64,000 bases of DNA, from contig NZ_CP010868.1 in assembly GCF_000875775.1 (NCBI RefSeq), forward strand, positions 1,649,079 to 1,713,078, in the 5' to 3' direction. The notes below the pieces were generated by a model. It worked only from the letters and a program-made list of their open reading frames with translations, did not search any database and was not told where the DNA came from. Origin of the DNA: Nitrosopumilus piranensis. Its GTDB lineage: Archaea; Thermoproteota; Nitrososphaeria; Nitrososphaerales; Nitrosopumilaceae. Shown piece by piece: positions 8,633-17,182 of this stretch; the stretch's first letter is position 1; every line of letters starts with the position of its first letter. The position numbers were made by a program, and so were the translations under genes.

Positions 8633-10104
8633 CCTTTTATCACACCTATAGGCACTAATTTTGCTACTTTAGTGGCAATTCCTAGATTGTGAGAAACATC
8701 AACTACAGCATCAACATCTTTGTAGGCTTGAGGTGTTTCTTCCACAACTCCATCTCTGGTCAATGCTTTGATAAAGATGCCCTTATCATTTAGGGATTTT
8801 TTTACGTCATTTTCAGTATAGTTTCTCCTTGCCTTGGAACGAGACATTGTTCTACCTGCTCCATGTGCAGTAGAGCCAAAGCTTAGATCCATGGAATTTG
8901 GTTGTCCAAGTAAAATCCAGCTTGCAGTACCCATAGAACCAGGTACCAAGACAGGTTGGCCCAAGTGACGATACTTTGAAGGAATCTCATCTCTGTTTGC
9001 AGGAAATGCTCTAGTTGCACCTTTTCTGTGAACAACTAGTTTTCTCTCCTTACCATTTACTTTGTGTTTTTCAACTTTAGCAATATTGTGTGCAACATCA
9101 TAAACTAGTTTCATGTCAAGATCTGATTCTGATTGATTAAAGACTCGTTCAAAAGATTTTCGGGTCCAATGAGTAATCATCTGTCTGTTACTCCAAGCAA
9201 AGTTTAGTGCTGCAAACATTGCTTTTCTGTAAGACTCTCCTTCTTCAGAGGTATTAGGAACACATGCAAGTTCTCTGTCTGGCAATGAGATATCATATTT
9301 GCTCATGGCTTGTTCTGCAACTCTTAGATAATCACTACAAACTTGATGTCCAAATCCTCTTGAACCACAATGAACTAGAACTGTAATTGTTCCTTCTTTG
9401 ATTCCCATTTTCTCAGCTGCTTCTTGGTTGTGAATTTCTGCAACTTTTTGAATCTCAAGAAAATGGTTTCCTGAGCCTAAACTACCAAGTTGTGGTGCAC
9501 CCCTCTTTCTTGCTTTATCTGAAACTTTGTTTGGATCTGCGTTTTTAATCTGACCGTTTTCTTCACATACATCTGAATCATTTGTTGAACCATAGCCATG
9601 ATCAATTGCCCAGTTTACACCATTGACTAGAACCTCATCAAGTTCTGAATGACTCAGTTTTACAGCACCTTTAGAACCCACACCAGATGGAATGGAACTA
9701 AAAAGATCAGTGACAATGTCTTTTAGTTTAGAGCGAACCAAATCTTCAGTTAAATTTGAGCGCAATAGTCTGACTCCGCAATTAATATCGTAACCTACAC
9801 CACCTGGACTGATCATTCCTTCTTCAGCATCCATAGCAGCAACGCCACCTACTGGAAATCCATACCCTTCATGTCCATCAGGCAAAACAACACTATGCCC
9901 CACAATTCCCGGAATTGAGGAAACATTACGTGCTTGCATAATGGTTCTATCAGTAAGCATCTTCTCAAGTAATCCTTCATTTGCGTAAATTCTTACAGGA
10001 ACTTTCATGCCCAAATTAGAATCAGCATCAATTTGGTATTGATTTTCTCCAATTTTTTTTGGAGTAACTATAGTCATATCATTTGAAAAGCTACAAGGTT
10101 CCAA
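8629..10104 (-). CDS. rtcB: tRNA-splicing RNA ligase RtcB
   Basis: 491 residues. Joins RNA ends carrying 2',3'-cyclic phosphate or 3'-phosphate to 5'-OH ends, the ligation step after archaeal tRNA intron removal. Motifs visible: LPDGHEGYGFPVGGVAA, GVGYDINCGVR with metal-binding C109, HCGSRGFGHQ, and the guanylylated histidine region STAHGAGRTMSRSKA. No intein is inserted, unlike in some archaea. The start may be internal at MTIVTPKK (10074), since the first ten residues look unrelated to the family. Relevant in this window because tRNA-Leu at 39775 needs splicing. Confidence 0.95.
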   Translation of the reverse strand: MEPCSFSNDMTIVTPKKIGENQYQIDADSNLGMKVPVRIYANEGLLEKMLTDRTIMQARNVSSIPGIVGHSVVLPDGHEGYGFPVGGVAAMDAEEGMISPGGVGYDINCGVRLLRSNLTEDLVRSKLKDIVTDLFSSIPSGVGSKGAVKLSHSELDEVLVNGVNWAIDHGYGSTNDSDVCEENGQIKNADPNKVSDKARKRGAPQLGSLGSGNHFLEIQKVAEIHNQEAAEKMGIKEGTITVLVHCGSRGFGHQVCSDYLRVAEQAMSKYDISLPDRELACVPNTSEEGESYRKAMFAALNFAWSNRQMITHWTRKSFERVFNQSESDLDMKLVYDVAHNIAKVEKHKVNGKERKLVVHRKGATRAFPANRDEIPSKYRHLGQPVLVPGSMGTASWILLGQPNSMDLSFGSTAHGAGRTMSRSKARRNYTENDVKKSLNDKGIFIKALTRDGVVEETPQAYKDVDAVVDVSHNLGIATKVAKLVPIGVIKG

Positions 10105-10194
10105 TTTTAATCTTCAGTAAAAATTTGATCCATGAAAAATCAAAACAAGAAAATGATGATAGAATTTATCTATGATAGATTACTCTTAGTAAGT

Positions 10195-10392
10195 ATGGCA
10201 AGAGCAAAATTAACTAAAGAAGAAATAGAAAAACAAAAAGAAGAGCAAAAAACTAGAGCAAAAGCATCACGAGCAGCAAGAAGAAGTGGAAAAAGTATGA
10301 AAAAAGAAGGCAAAGTGAACAAATCAAAAGCTAAAACAAAGGAGCCTAGATCTCAAAGAAAAATTGCTACAATAAACAAATCACGATATTAG
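10195..10392 (+). CDS. Small lysine-rich nucleic-acid-binding protein
   Basis: About 65 residues starting MARAKLTKEE. It is made of a charged K/E helix, then a basic stretch with R and K runs (ASRAARRSGKSMKK), probably disordered or helical on binding RNA or DNA. An in-frame ATG at 10132 exists, but the added residues look like non-coding leader, so 10195 is preferred. Divergent from rtcB. Similar small basic proteins are common in thaumarchaea; function unknown. Confidence 0.6.
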   Translation: MARAKLTKEEIEKQKEEQKTRAKASRAARRSGKSMKKEGKVNKSKAKTKEPRSQRKIATINKSRY

Positions 10393-10401
10393 TAATTGGA
10401 A

Positions 10402-13400
10402 TTAATTTACTCCAATTAACCCCTTTTCTACCATGTATTTGAGACCATTAACAAATTCAGTTTCATCAATTTGTCCTTCAGCCCACCACTTTGCATTATT
10501 TTTTACCCAATACGGAATTGTATCCTCAGATGTGTCAGATGATTCAGGTAAATCATCAATTGCAATAATGTCTTCTTTAATCATAAATGAGATTCCTTGT
10601 TTGAAAGAATCATCTCCAATTGCACCATCTGCCCACCACTGTACGTTATTTTTAATCCATTCAGGGACTTGTTTTCGTGAAAGATTTTTTTCTTGTAACA
10701 ATTCTGTAGATTTTTGTTTGTATGGTGGAAGTAGATTAAATGTCACAGTATCAGTTTCTTGTCCTTGATATTCTGCTTGAATTTCATATTCACCATGAAT
10801 TGTTCTCTTATCAAACCAGAGAACGTTCTCGTAATTACCATCTTTGGTACCAACGATTTTTTGTTCAGCAGTCTGTCCATTAGGATCTGTTATAGTAAAT
10901 AAAATTCTTGCACCACGAGAATAATCTTCTATTTCACCAGAAATTTTTAGTTGGATTGGTTCATACCATTGTAATTGCATTTCATTTTGTTCAAGGACTA
11001 TACTAATTGAATCAGAGTTAGATTGAGACACTGAAGGTGTTATATCTACAAAATCAGATTCTACAAGAGGAAGTGTTTCAGTAGGAGACAAGGGTCTTTC
11101 AGGTATTGCATCTTGTCTATACAGGGTTTCCAAGAATACAGGTTTAGTTACATCTAAAATTTGAAATGAGTTGATAGAATCAAAAATAATTCGTTGTTGT
11201 TGTCCAATGTTTTTACTGATTGTTTCACCACCTACCAAAATTATATCATCATCATATGGAATTAGATTCAACCAACGCTGCCATTTCTCAAATTCAACCT
11301 CATCACCACGCTCAAATCTAAATTTTTCAGAAATTTCATAAGATACTTGAATTGCATCTAATCCATTTACTGTAATTTTTTTGAAATTAAAATTCGGAAT
11401 GTCTAAACAAGTCATCCATCCTTCTTCACCAGGATCATCAAGATAGACAGGAGTTGTTTGAGAATCAATACACCACTGTCTTTCATAATCTTCGATAAAG
11501 TCAGTTACTTGGTCATAGTTTTGTAAATCAATTTGTTGCCCCACATCATGATATATTCCAAGGGCCAACCAATTCATCCAGGAATTATACCAAAATGAGT
11601 AGAAAGTCCTATGTGGAAATTCAGATGTGTTGATTGATGCCCAAGTTTTCCAATGATCTGGGATTTTCATTGCTACATTATAGTTACTAAGATCATGTAG
11701 AACATATTCTAGATTTGGTGGGTCTTCATAGTCATAGTAATCGAAATCGTATTCGTCTTCGTATCCATCATCATCAGTTCTGACATCTCCAGGTCCATCA
11801 TAAGTTCCATCAGGACCATCAAATCCAGAATATCCTTCATCAAAATATTCTTCTTGAGTGTCTTTATCATCCATCGATGATTCAACATGGATTCCAAAAT
11901 TGTCTATAGATGCAACATCACCAGCGCTAACAATTTTTGTATTTCTATTAACAAGATTTGTTATTTCTACAGTTCCTTCTATTAGTTCAACTGTAGTGAC
12001 ATCTCCTGTGTGAGTAGTAATGAATTCAGTACCTCGCACTGCAAGATTTGCTTTCTGAGTTTCAATTATGCAAAGAAGACATCCTTTTTCAAAAAATGCA
12101 TGTACCTTGCCTTTCAATAATTGAAATTTTGATTTTTCTTTACTTGTATCAGCTAATTCAAATTCAGAATTAGGACCAAGAATAACTTTGTGACCAGATT
12201 GAAATATGATTTCAATATGTCCACTATTCAAAGTAAAAATTCTATCCCCAGCATAAAGAATTGAATTTTGTGTCAAATATTCAACATCTCCTGAAGTACG
12301 TTTTACGGTTACCTCACCTTGAACTACAAAGACAACTCCACTTTTTTGTCCTACAACAGGTTCTGGTTTTTCTATAATAACATCAACGCTAGATGTCTTT
12401 TGATTTCCATCAGAATCTTTGGCAATAACTAGAAGAGAGTAGTGATTTACAGGGATTGTTGGTAACGTGTAAACATTAAGAGTAGTATCAAAAGGTGCAG
12501 TTGCAGCAATAGATTTGTTAATTGTTGGAAATCCCCAATCCCCATCTTGACGAAGTTTTTGGGAATCAGTAGTAAGACTCAATGCAACTGTAACATGTTT
12601 TTGTAATACATCACATGTTGGATTTACATGTCCTACAAAAATTGGAAATGATGCAGTATCACCTGGAGCAATGGTCTCTATCTTCTTTCGTACAATGAGT
12701 TCAAAATCACGACATTCCTCTAATTCAGGTTCTGGGGCAGGTATGGGTTCAGGGTATGGTGCAGGTATTGGTTCGGGGGTAGGAATCGGTGTTATTGTAT
12801 CCCCACCAACTGAAACACCTTCTTCTGAATCAGTTGTCGAAGATTCTCCACAAGGAACTGCAATGTCTAATTGCTCAACTTGAGATAAAAGATCTAATGC
12901 TGCACTTTTGAATGCCGTAGTGGATTGATAATAAACTTGATTAGAATAACCGGCTACTACAGCAACATCATCACTAGCTATCCATGTTGTAGAACCTACT
13001 TTTTGTTCAGTACCACAATCATAATCATGATAAATATCATCATAGTTTCCTTGATACTGCCAATTTACTGAAACAGTTCCTGTTGATGACCAATACCCAC
13101 TTTCATAATCACCATAAGAACACCAAAATGAATTCACATAAGATCCAAAATTTTCTCTGGGTACTCCTTGAGGATCATACACATAACCACCAGCACTAGG
13201 AGGACAATAAAGACCACTTGAACCATAAACAGGTTCTGGAGGTGGAGGTGGAGGAGCTATCAAAGTTGCATATTCAGAGCTGTAAATATTTCCACGATAT
13301 TCAGGAGTATAGCTTGCACTGATGTACTTGTTTGCAATACCTGATGAATGTATAAAGTCTTGTTCAGAGATAGGTCTAGATATTCCAATAAAAATTCCGG

Positions 13401-13704
13401 AATTAACATCAGTCTCTACAAGTTGAAAAGTATCTATCGTAACAGGTACAGTGTATGGTGAAACACGTGTTACAATTTCTGCAGTTATTGAATCCTTTGT
13501 GTTTGAAGATATATTTTTGTCAGTATCTACAACTTGTACAGTTATTTGTTCACCGATTTCATACTGATTTTTATCTAAAGAAACCTCAATTTCAAAGTTA
13601 ACTGAAATACCATAAACGTCATCAAAAACAAAAAATAAACCAAACAGAAAAAACCCTAGGAATAATACAAATCTTGCATCATAGAAAATATCATGAATTA
13701 GATT
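10402..13704 (-). CDS. Large secreted FecR-domain protein, start apparently disrupted
   Basis: The frame is open from 13704 to 10402. It begins with a clear signal-peptide-like stretch (ARFVLFLGFFLFGLFF), followed by an Ig-like domain, a Pro-rich linker, an extracellular domain, a FecR-type domain around codons matching GDRIFTLNSGHIEIIF and TQKANLAVRGTEF, an acidic DE/DY-rich segment, and two C-terminal repeats of the WIKNNVQWWADG / WVKNNAKWWAEG type found in many thaumarchaeal secreted proteins. No ATG, GTG or TTG exists in frame before TTG 13263, which would remove the signal peptide. ATGs at 13714, 13708, 13682 and 13679 are in other frames, so a small frameshift near 13705, a sequence error, or a rare start (for example ATT 13689) must be involved. 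A TATA-like CTTAAAA lies near 13740. Confidence 0.7.
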   Translation of the reverse strand, partial: NLIHDIFYDARFVLFLGFFLFGLFFVFDDVYGISVNFEIEVSLDKNQYEIGEQITVQVVDTDKNISSNTKDSITAEIVTRVSPYTVPVTIDTFQLVETDVNSGIFIGISRPISEQDFIHSSGIANKYISASYTPEYRGNIYSSEYATLIAPPPPPPEPVYGSSGLYCPPSAGGYVYDPQGVPRENFGSYVNSFWCSYGDYESGYWSSTGTVSVNWQYQGNYDDIYHDYDCGTEQKVGSTTWIASDDVAVVAGYSNQVYYQSTTAFKSAALDLLSQVEQLDIAVPCGESSTTDSEEGVSVGGDTITPIPTPEPIPAPYPEPIPAPEPELEECRDFELIVRKKIETIAPGDTASFPIFVGHVNPTCDVLQKHVTVALSLTTDSQKLRQDGDWGFPTINKSIAATAPFDTTLNVYTLPTIPVNHYSLLVIAKDSDGNQKTSSVDVIIEKPEPVVGQKSGVVFVVQGEVTVKRTSGDVEYLTQNSILYAGDRIFTLNSGHIEIIFQSGHKVILGPNSEFELADTSKEKSKFQLLKGKVHAFFEKGCLLCIIETQKANLAVRGTEFITTHTGDVTTVELIEGTVEITNLVNRNTKIVSAGDVASIDNFGIHVESSMDDKDTQEEYFDEGYSGFDGPDGTYDGPGDVRTDDDGYEDEYDFDYYDYEDPPNLEYVLHDLSNYNVAMKIPDHWKTWASINTSEFPHRTFYSFWYNSWMNWLALGIYHDVGQQIDLQNYDQVTDFIEDYERQWCIDSQTTPVYLDDPGEEGWMTCLDIPNFNFKKITVNGLDAIQVSYEISEKFRFERGDEVEFEKWQRWLNLIPYDDDIILVGGETISKNIGQQQRIIFDSINSFQILDVTKPVFLETLYRQDAIPERPLSPTETLPLVESDFVDITPSVSQSNSDSISIVLEQNEMQLQWYEPIQLKISGEIEDYSRGARILFTITDPNGQTAEQKIVGTKDGNYENVLWFDKRTIHGEYEIQAEYQGQETDTVTFNLLPPYKQKSTELLQEKNLSRKQVPEWIKNNVQWWADGAIGDDSFKQGISFMIKEDIIAIDDLPESSDTSEDTIPYWVKNNAKWWAEGQIDETEFVNGLKYMVEKGLIGVN

Positions 13705-13835
13705 TCATCTCCATTCTCCAGGGTTTACGTCAAAATGAGTTTTAAGGATTACATAATATCCCAAAATTTAGCCTCAAATAATGCGTGAAATACACAAGAA
13801 GTAGATTTATTTTCCGATAAATTCAACTCAAAATA

Positions 13836-15197
13836 TTGGCAATTCTACCTATTGATAGTGGTCGTTATGGCACTAAAGAGATGATGGAGATTTTTAGTGA
13901 GCAAAAAAAAGTCAATTATCAATTAGAAATTGAAGGTGCAGCTGCAATTTCTCAAAGTGAAATTGGAATGATTCCAAAAACAGTCGGAAAACAAATTCAC
14001 AAAGCTGCAACGTCTGGTAAGATTACTGCAAAAAGAATCAAACAATTAGAAGCCAAAAGTGATCACGACACTGCAGCACTAGTAGAATCACTAAGTGAAA
14101 AGTGTAGCAAAGATGCAAGACCATGGATTCACTATGGACTGACTAGTAATGACTTGGTTGATACAAGCAATTCAATGCAAATGCGAGATGCATTGCAAAT
14201 CATTGAACCCAAAGTTGCAAAGATGGCATCAATTCTGGCAAAAAAAGCAGTAAAGCACTCAAAGATTCCAGCAGTTGGTAGAACACACGGACAGCATGCA
14301 AGTATCATTTCATTTGGTTTGAAATTTGCAAACTGGGCAGCAGAGATGGCAAAACATGTTGAGAGAATTGAAGAGATTAAGAAAAGAATTTTGATTTGTA
14401 AAACATTAGGAGTGGTTGGAACAGGTTCACTGATGGGTGCAAAGTCACTTGAAGTGCAAAGAAGAGCTGCCAAGCGATTAAAGTTATTTCCAGCAGAAGT
14501 TACAACACAGGTAGTTCCAAGGGAAAGATATGCAGAATACGTCTTTGAGCTTGCTTTGATTGGCGCTACATTAGAAAAGATTGCAATTGAGATTAGAAAC
14601 CTTCAGAGAACTGAAATTGGTGAAGTAGCAGAGCAATTCAAGAAAGGACAGATGGGAAGCAGTGCAGTTCCAGTAAAGAGAAATCCAATCAAAAGTGAGC
14701 GTGTATCATCATTATCCAAACTAGTAAGAAGCCAAGTTGGAGTATCATTTGAGAACATTCCACTATGGCATGAACGTGATTTATCAAATTCAGCTAATGA
14801 GCGATTTGTAATTCCTACAGTATCCATTCTAGTAGATGAAATGTTGGAAACCATGACTAGAATTGTTTCTAATCTAATGGTAAATGAGAAGAGAATTGTA
14901 GATAATCTCTACATCACAAAGGGACAGATATTTGCAGAGTTTGTACTAGAGGCACTAATCAAAAAAGGAGTGCCAAGATTTGTCGCATATAGAGACGTGC
15001 AAAGAGTCGCATTTGAGGCAAATGACAAGGGAATGTTTTACAAAGATGCAATCAAAAACGACAAAGCATTCTCATCAAAGTTAACTGAAAAAGAAATTGA
15101 TGCAATATTTTCACCAGAAAAACATCTGGGTGCATCACCTGCAATTATTAGTAATGTACAAAAATCTGTTCAAAAGACAGTAAAAAAATTCATCTAG
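13836..15197 (+). CDS. purB: Adenylosuccinate lyase
   Basis: 453 residues of the fumarase/aspartase superfamily. It cleaves SAICAR and adenylosuccinate in purine synthesis. The superfamily signature is QMGSSAVPVKRNPIKSERV (near residue 265); further active-site blocks are HYGLTSNDLVDTSNS and VGRTHGQHASIISFG. Normal length for the shorter archaeal/Bacillus-type enzyme. The TTG start follows AGATTTATTTT by about 26 bp. The end overlaps the converging PP-loop gene by 8 bp. Confidence 0.95.
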   Translation: MAILPIDSGRYGTKEMMEIFSEQKKVNYQLEIEGAAAISQSEIGMIPKTVGKQIHKAATSGKITAKRIKQLEAKSDHDTAALVESLSEKCSKDARPWIHYGLTSNDLVDTSNSMQMRDALQIIEPKVAKMASILAKKAVKHSKIPAVGRTHGQHASIISFGLKFANWAAEMAKHVERIEEIKKRILICKTLGVVGTGSLMGAKSLEVQRRAAKRLKLFPAEVTTQVVPRERYAEYVFELALIGATLEKIAIEIRNLQRTEIGEVAEQFKKGQMGSSAVPVKRNPIKSERVSSLSKLVRSQVGVSFENIPLWHERDLSNSANERFVIPTVSILVDEMLETMTRIVSNLMVNEKRIVDNLYITKGQIFAEFVLEALIKKGVPRFVAYRDVQRVAFEANDKGMFYKDAIKNDKAFSSKLTEKEIDAIFSPEKHLGASPAIISNVQKSVQKTVKKFI

Positions 15198-15945
15198 TCT
15201 TTAGTAGAGTTTTGTGAATTTTAGAGCCATACTGTAGTGCTTTTTTTCTTTTGTTACAAGAAATTTCAGGAACACCAACTTCTTTTGCTAGTTTTCGTAT
15301 GATATGTTTTCTGTATAGATCTTCAGAATCTGTAATCTTTTCTGAAATTGAAACTGTCTTTGCATAATTAATAAAATCTTCAGATAACAATGGCTGTAAA
15401 ATTTTTACATCAAATTCTGATGCAATTAGATTTACTGCCTTCATCATCTTTAGTTCATTGTCTAGTTTTGAATCCATTACTTTATTGATTTTAGAGTCAC
15501 CATCTGAAAATGCCTCTCTATACGCATTATAGCCACAAAATAACTCATCGATTCCGTTTGCAGTAACTACTGTATTGATACCCAATCTGTTTGCAAGCTT
15601 TGATACATAGTAAAATGCAATACAGTTTTCATTCCATGAAAGATTGTCAGTTTTTATTTTTTCATGAATTCCAGATGAAATAGATGGGAATGTTTCTGAA
15701 TCAATCTCTAAGACATGGTGAGGGTAATTCATTTGTTCGTTAACTTCTTTTGCAAATAAGATATCATGGGATTCAGAGAATCCAATTGTAAGTAAGGTGA
15801 CATCATAGTTCATGTCTTGGCAAATCTTTGAGATTAGAGTACTATCAACACCGCCGGAATATGCAACTCCAATTTTGTTTTGTGTTACAGTTTGAGTGAT
15901 TGAAGTTTTGATATTATCAAATAACTCTTGGTATTTGGCATCCAT
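15190..15945 (-). CDS. Asparagine-synthase-like PP-loop protein
   Basis: 251 residues containing only the ATP-pyrophosphatase half of asparagine synthetase. The PP-loop is AYSGGVDSTLIS (near residue 28), and ANGIDELFCGYNAYREAF resembles the aspartate-adenylating loop. The glutaminase (N-terminal nucleophile) domain of AsnB is absent, so ammonia would have to come free or from a partner, or the protein modifies another substrate. No partner glutaminase adjoins. Real substrate unknown. Confidence 0.75.
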   Translation of the reverse strand: MDAKYQELFDNIKTSITQTVTQNKIGVAYSGGVDSTLISKICQDMNYDVTLLTIGFSESHDILFAKEVNEQMNYPHHVLEIDSETFPSISSGIHEKIKTDNLSWNENCIAFYYVSKLANRLGINTVVTANGIDELFCGYNAYREAFSDGDSKINKVMDSKLDNELKMMKAVNLIASEFDVKILQPLLSEDFINYAKTVSISEKITDSEDLYRKHIIRKLAKEVGVPEISCNKRKKALQYGSKIHKTLLKTR

Positions 15946-16019
15946 TTCTATCCCTATAATTCTACAAAGGGTAATGAATCAAACTCTTTAACTATTAATT
16001 TAGATAAAATATACTGTAA

Positions 16020-16298
16020 ATGATGAGACTATCACAAGAAGAAATTGAAGTAGAATTGAAAGATTTACCAGGATGGAGTATGATAAATGAAAAACTACAT
16101 AGAGAAATTGAATTTAAGAGCTTCAATCAAGCATTTGGATTTATGACCAGAGCAGCAATGGAGATTGAGAAAATGAATCATCATCCAGAGTGGTTTAACG
16201 TATACAACAGACTCGTAATCGATTTGATGACTCATGATGCAGGTGGCATCACAAAAAATGATATCAATCTAGCCAGAATTCTAAATTCGCTGGTTTGA
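16020..16298 (+). CDS. Pterin-4a-carbinolamine dehydratase
   Basis: 92 residues of the PCD/DCoH family, with the conserved [19 protein letters not shown] motif (H-H-P-E-W) and the C-terminal [17 protein letters not shown] where the second family motif T-H-x-x-G-G-x-T sits. It dehydrates 4a-hydroxy-tetrahydropterin during recycling. Followed closely on the same strand by a PTPS-domain protein, which suggests a pterin or deazapurine connection. ATG-ATG tandem starts make the first codon uncertain by one residue. Confidence 0.9.
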   Translation: MMRLSQEEIEVELKDLPGWSMINEKLHREIEFKSFNQAFGFMTRAAMEIEKMNHHPEWFNVYNRLVIDLMTHDAGGITKNDINLARILNSLV

Positions 16299-16360
16299 TG
16301 AGAATTCTAGGCACAAATATTTCAGAATTTATATAATGACTCTGGTGCAGATGACTTTAC

Positions 16361-17176
16361 ATGGCAACAAGTCCCACAATATTGGATTCTGACTTTAGGT
16401 ATATCGACAAGAAAGGAAACCTCATGAAAACTCGAACAGAGTTAACGGTAGCCCAGATGCTAGACTTTTTGGAAGATGAATACCAATACAATCACAAGGT
16501 TACATTGAAAAATGGAACTGAAATTACAATTGATTTTAAAACTGCAAAGGGACTCATAGAAGTAATTGACAATGAAGATGACATTGCAAAATACAAACAG
16601 ATCAAAGAAGACTTTCCTGACCAAAAAATCATGGCAATTGGACATGGAAAATATGCTGCACAGTTAAAAGAATTACAAGATATTGTATTTTATGATAAAA
16701 CACCACAAACAGGTTCTATCTTTTTAGATGATGGATCATTTGCATTTGATTATGCACACATCTTGCCACTAGTTGAGAAATGCTCCATACTACATGGACA
16801 TACATCATCTGTAATGGTTGAACTAGTTGGACAGATGAAAGACAATTTACTTGTAGACTTTGGTGTTGCAAAAAGAATCGTTAAAGAAGTTTTAACCGCA
16901 TTTGATCACAAATTCTTCATTAACAGAAAATATCTAAAATCAGAAGACGACTCTCACTATGTCATATCATTTGAAGGTCCTAAAGGAATGTTTGAATTGC
17001 AAGTTCCAAAAAATACAACCTATCTTTTAGAAGGTGAAGCTACAGTAGAAAATCTTTCAAGTGAACTTATCAAATTACTAGCACCAAAGATGCCAGCAAA
17101 TGTTGAAGCAGTCGGTGTTTACATCTATGAGGGATACAACAAAGGCTCCCATATCATCTCAAATATCTCAAGATAA
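16361..17176 (+). CDS. PTPS/QueD-domain protein with unusual N-terminal domain
   Basis: 271 residues. The C-terminal part (about 128-271) is a 6-pyruvoyl-tetrahydropterin synthase/QueD fold: zinc ligands H133, H145 and H147, the catalytic-type C141 in CSILHGH, and VDFGVAKRIVKEVLTAFDH. The N-terminal 125 residues (TRTELTVAQMLDFLE, then TEITIDFKTAKGLIEVID) resemble the E...D-F...E pattern of PD-(D/E)XK-like nuclease folds, an unexpected partner; this reading is inference. The product could feed archaeosine/7-deazaguanine or pterin synthesis. Lies 6 bp before valS, probably co-transcribed. Confidence 0.75.
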   Translation: MATSPTILDSDFRYIDKKGNLMKTRTELTVAQMLDFLEDEYQYNHKVTLKNGTEITIDFKTAKGLIEVIDNEDDIAKYKQIKEDFPDQKIMAIGHGKYAAQLKELQDIVFYDKTPQTGSIFLDDGSFAFDYAHILPLVEKCSILHGHTSSVMVELVGQMKDNLLVDFGVAKRIVKEVLTAFDHKFFINRKYLKSEDDSHYVISFEGPKGMFELQVPKNTTYLLEGEATVENLSSELIKLLAPKMPANVEAVGVYIYEGYNKGSHIISNISR

Positions 17177-17182
17177 TACAAA

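Noticed and set aside
12671..12883. Gly/Ser-rich frame opposite the FecR-domain gene
   Set aside because: Mirror of the Pro-rich linker of the real gene; low complexity only.
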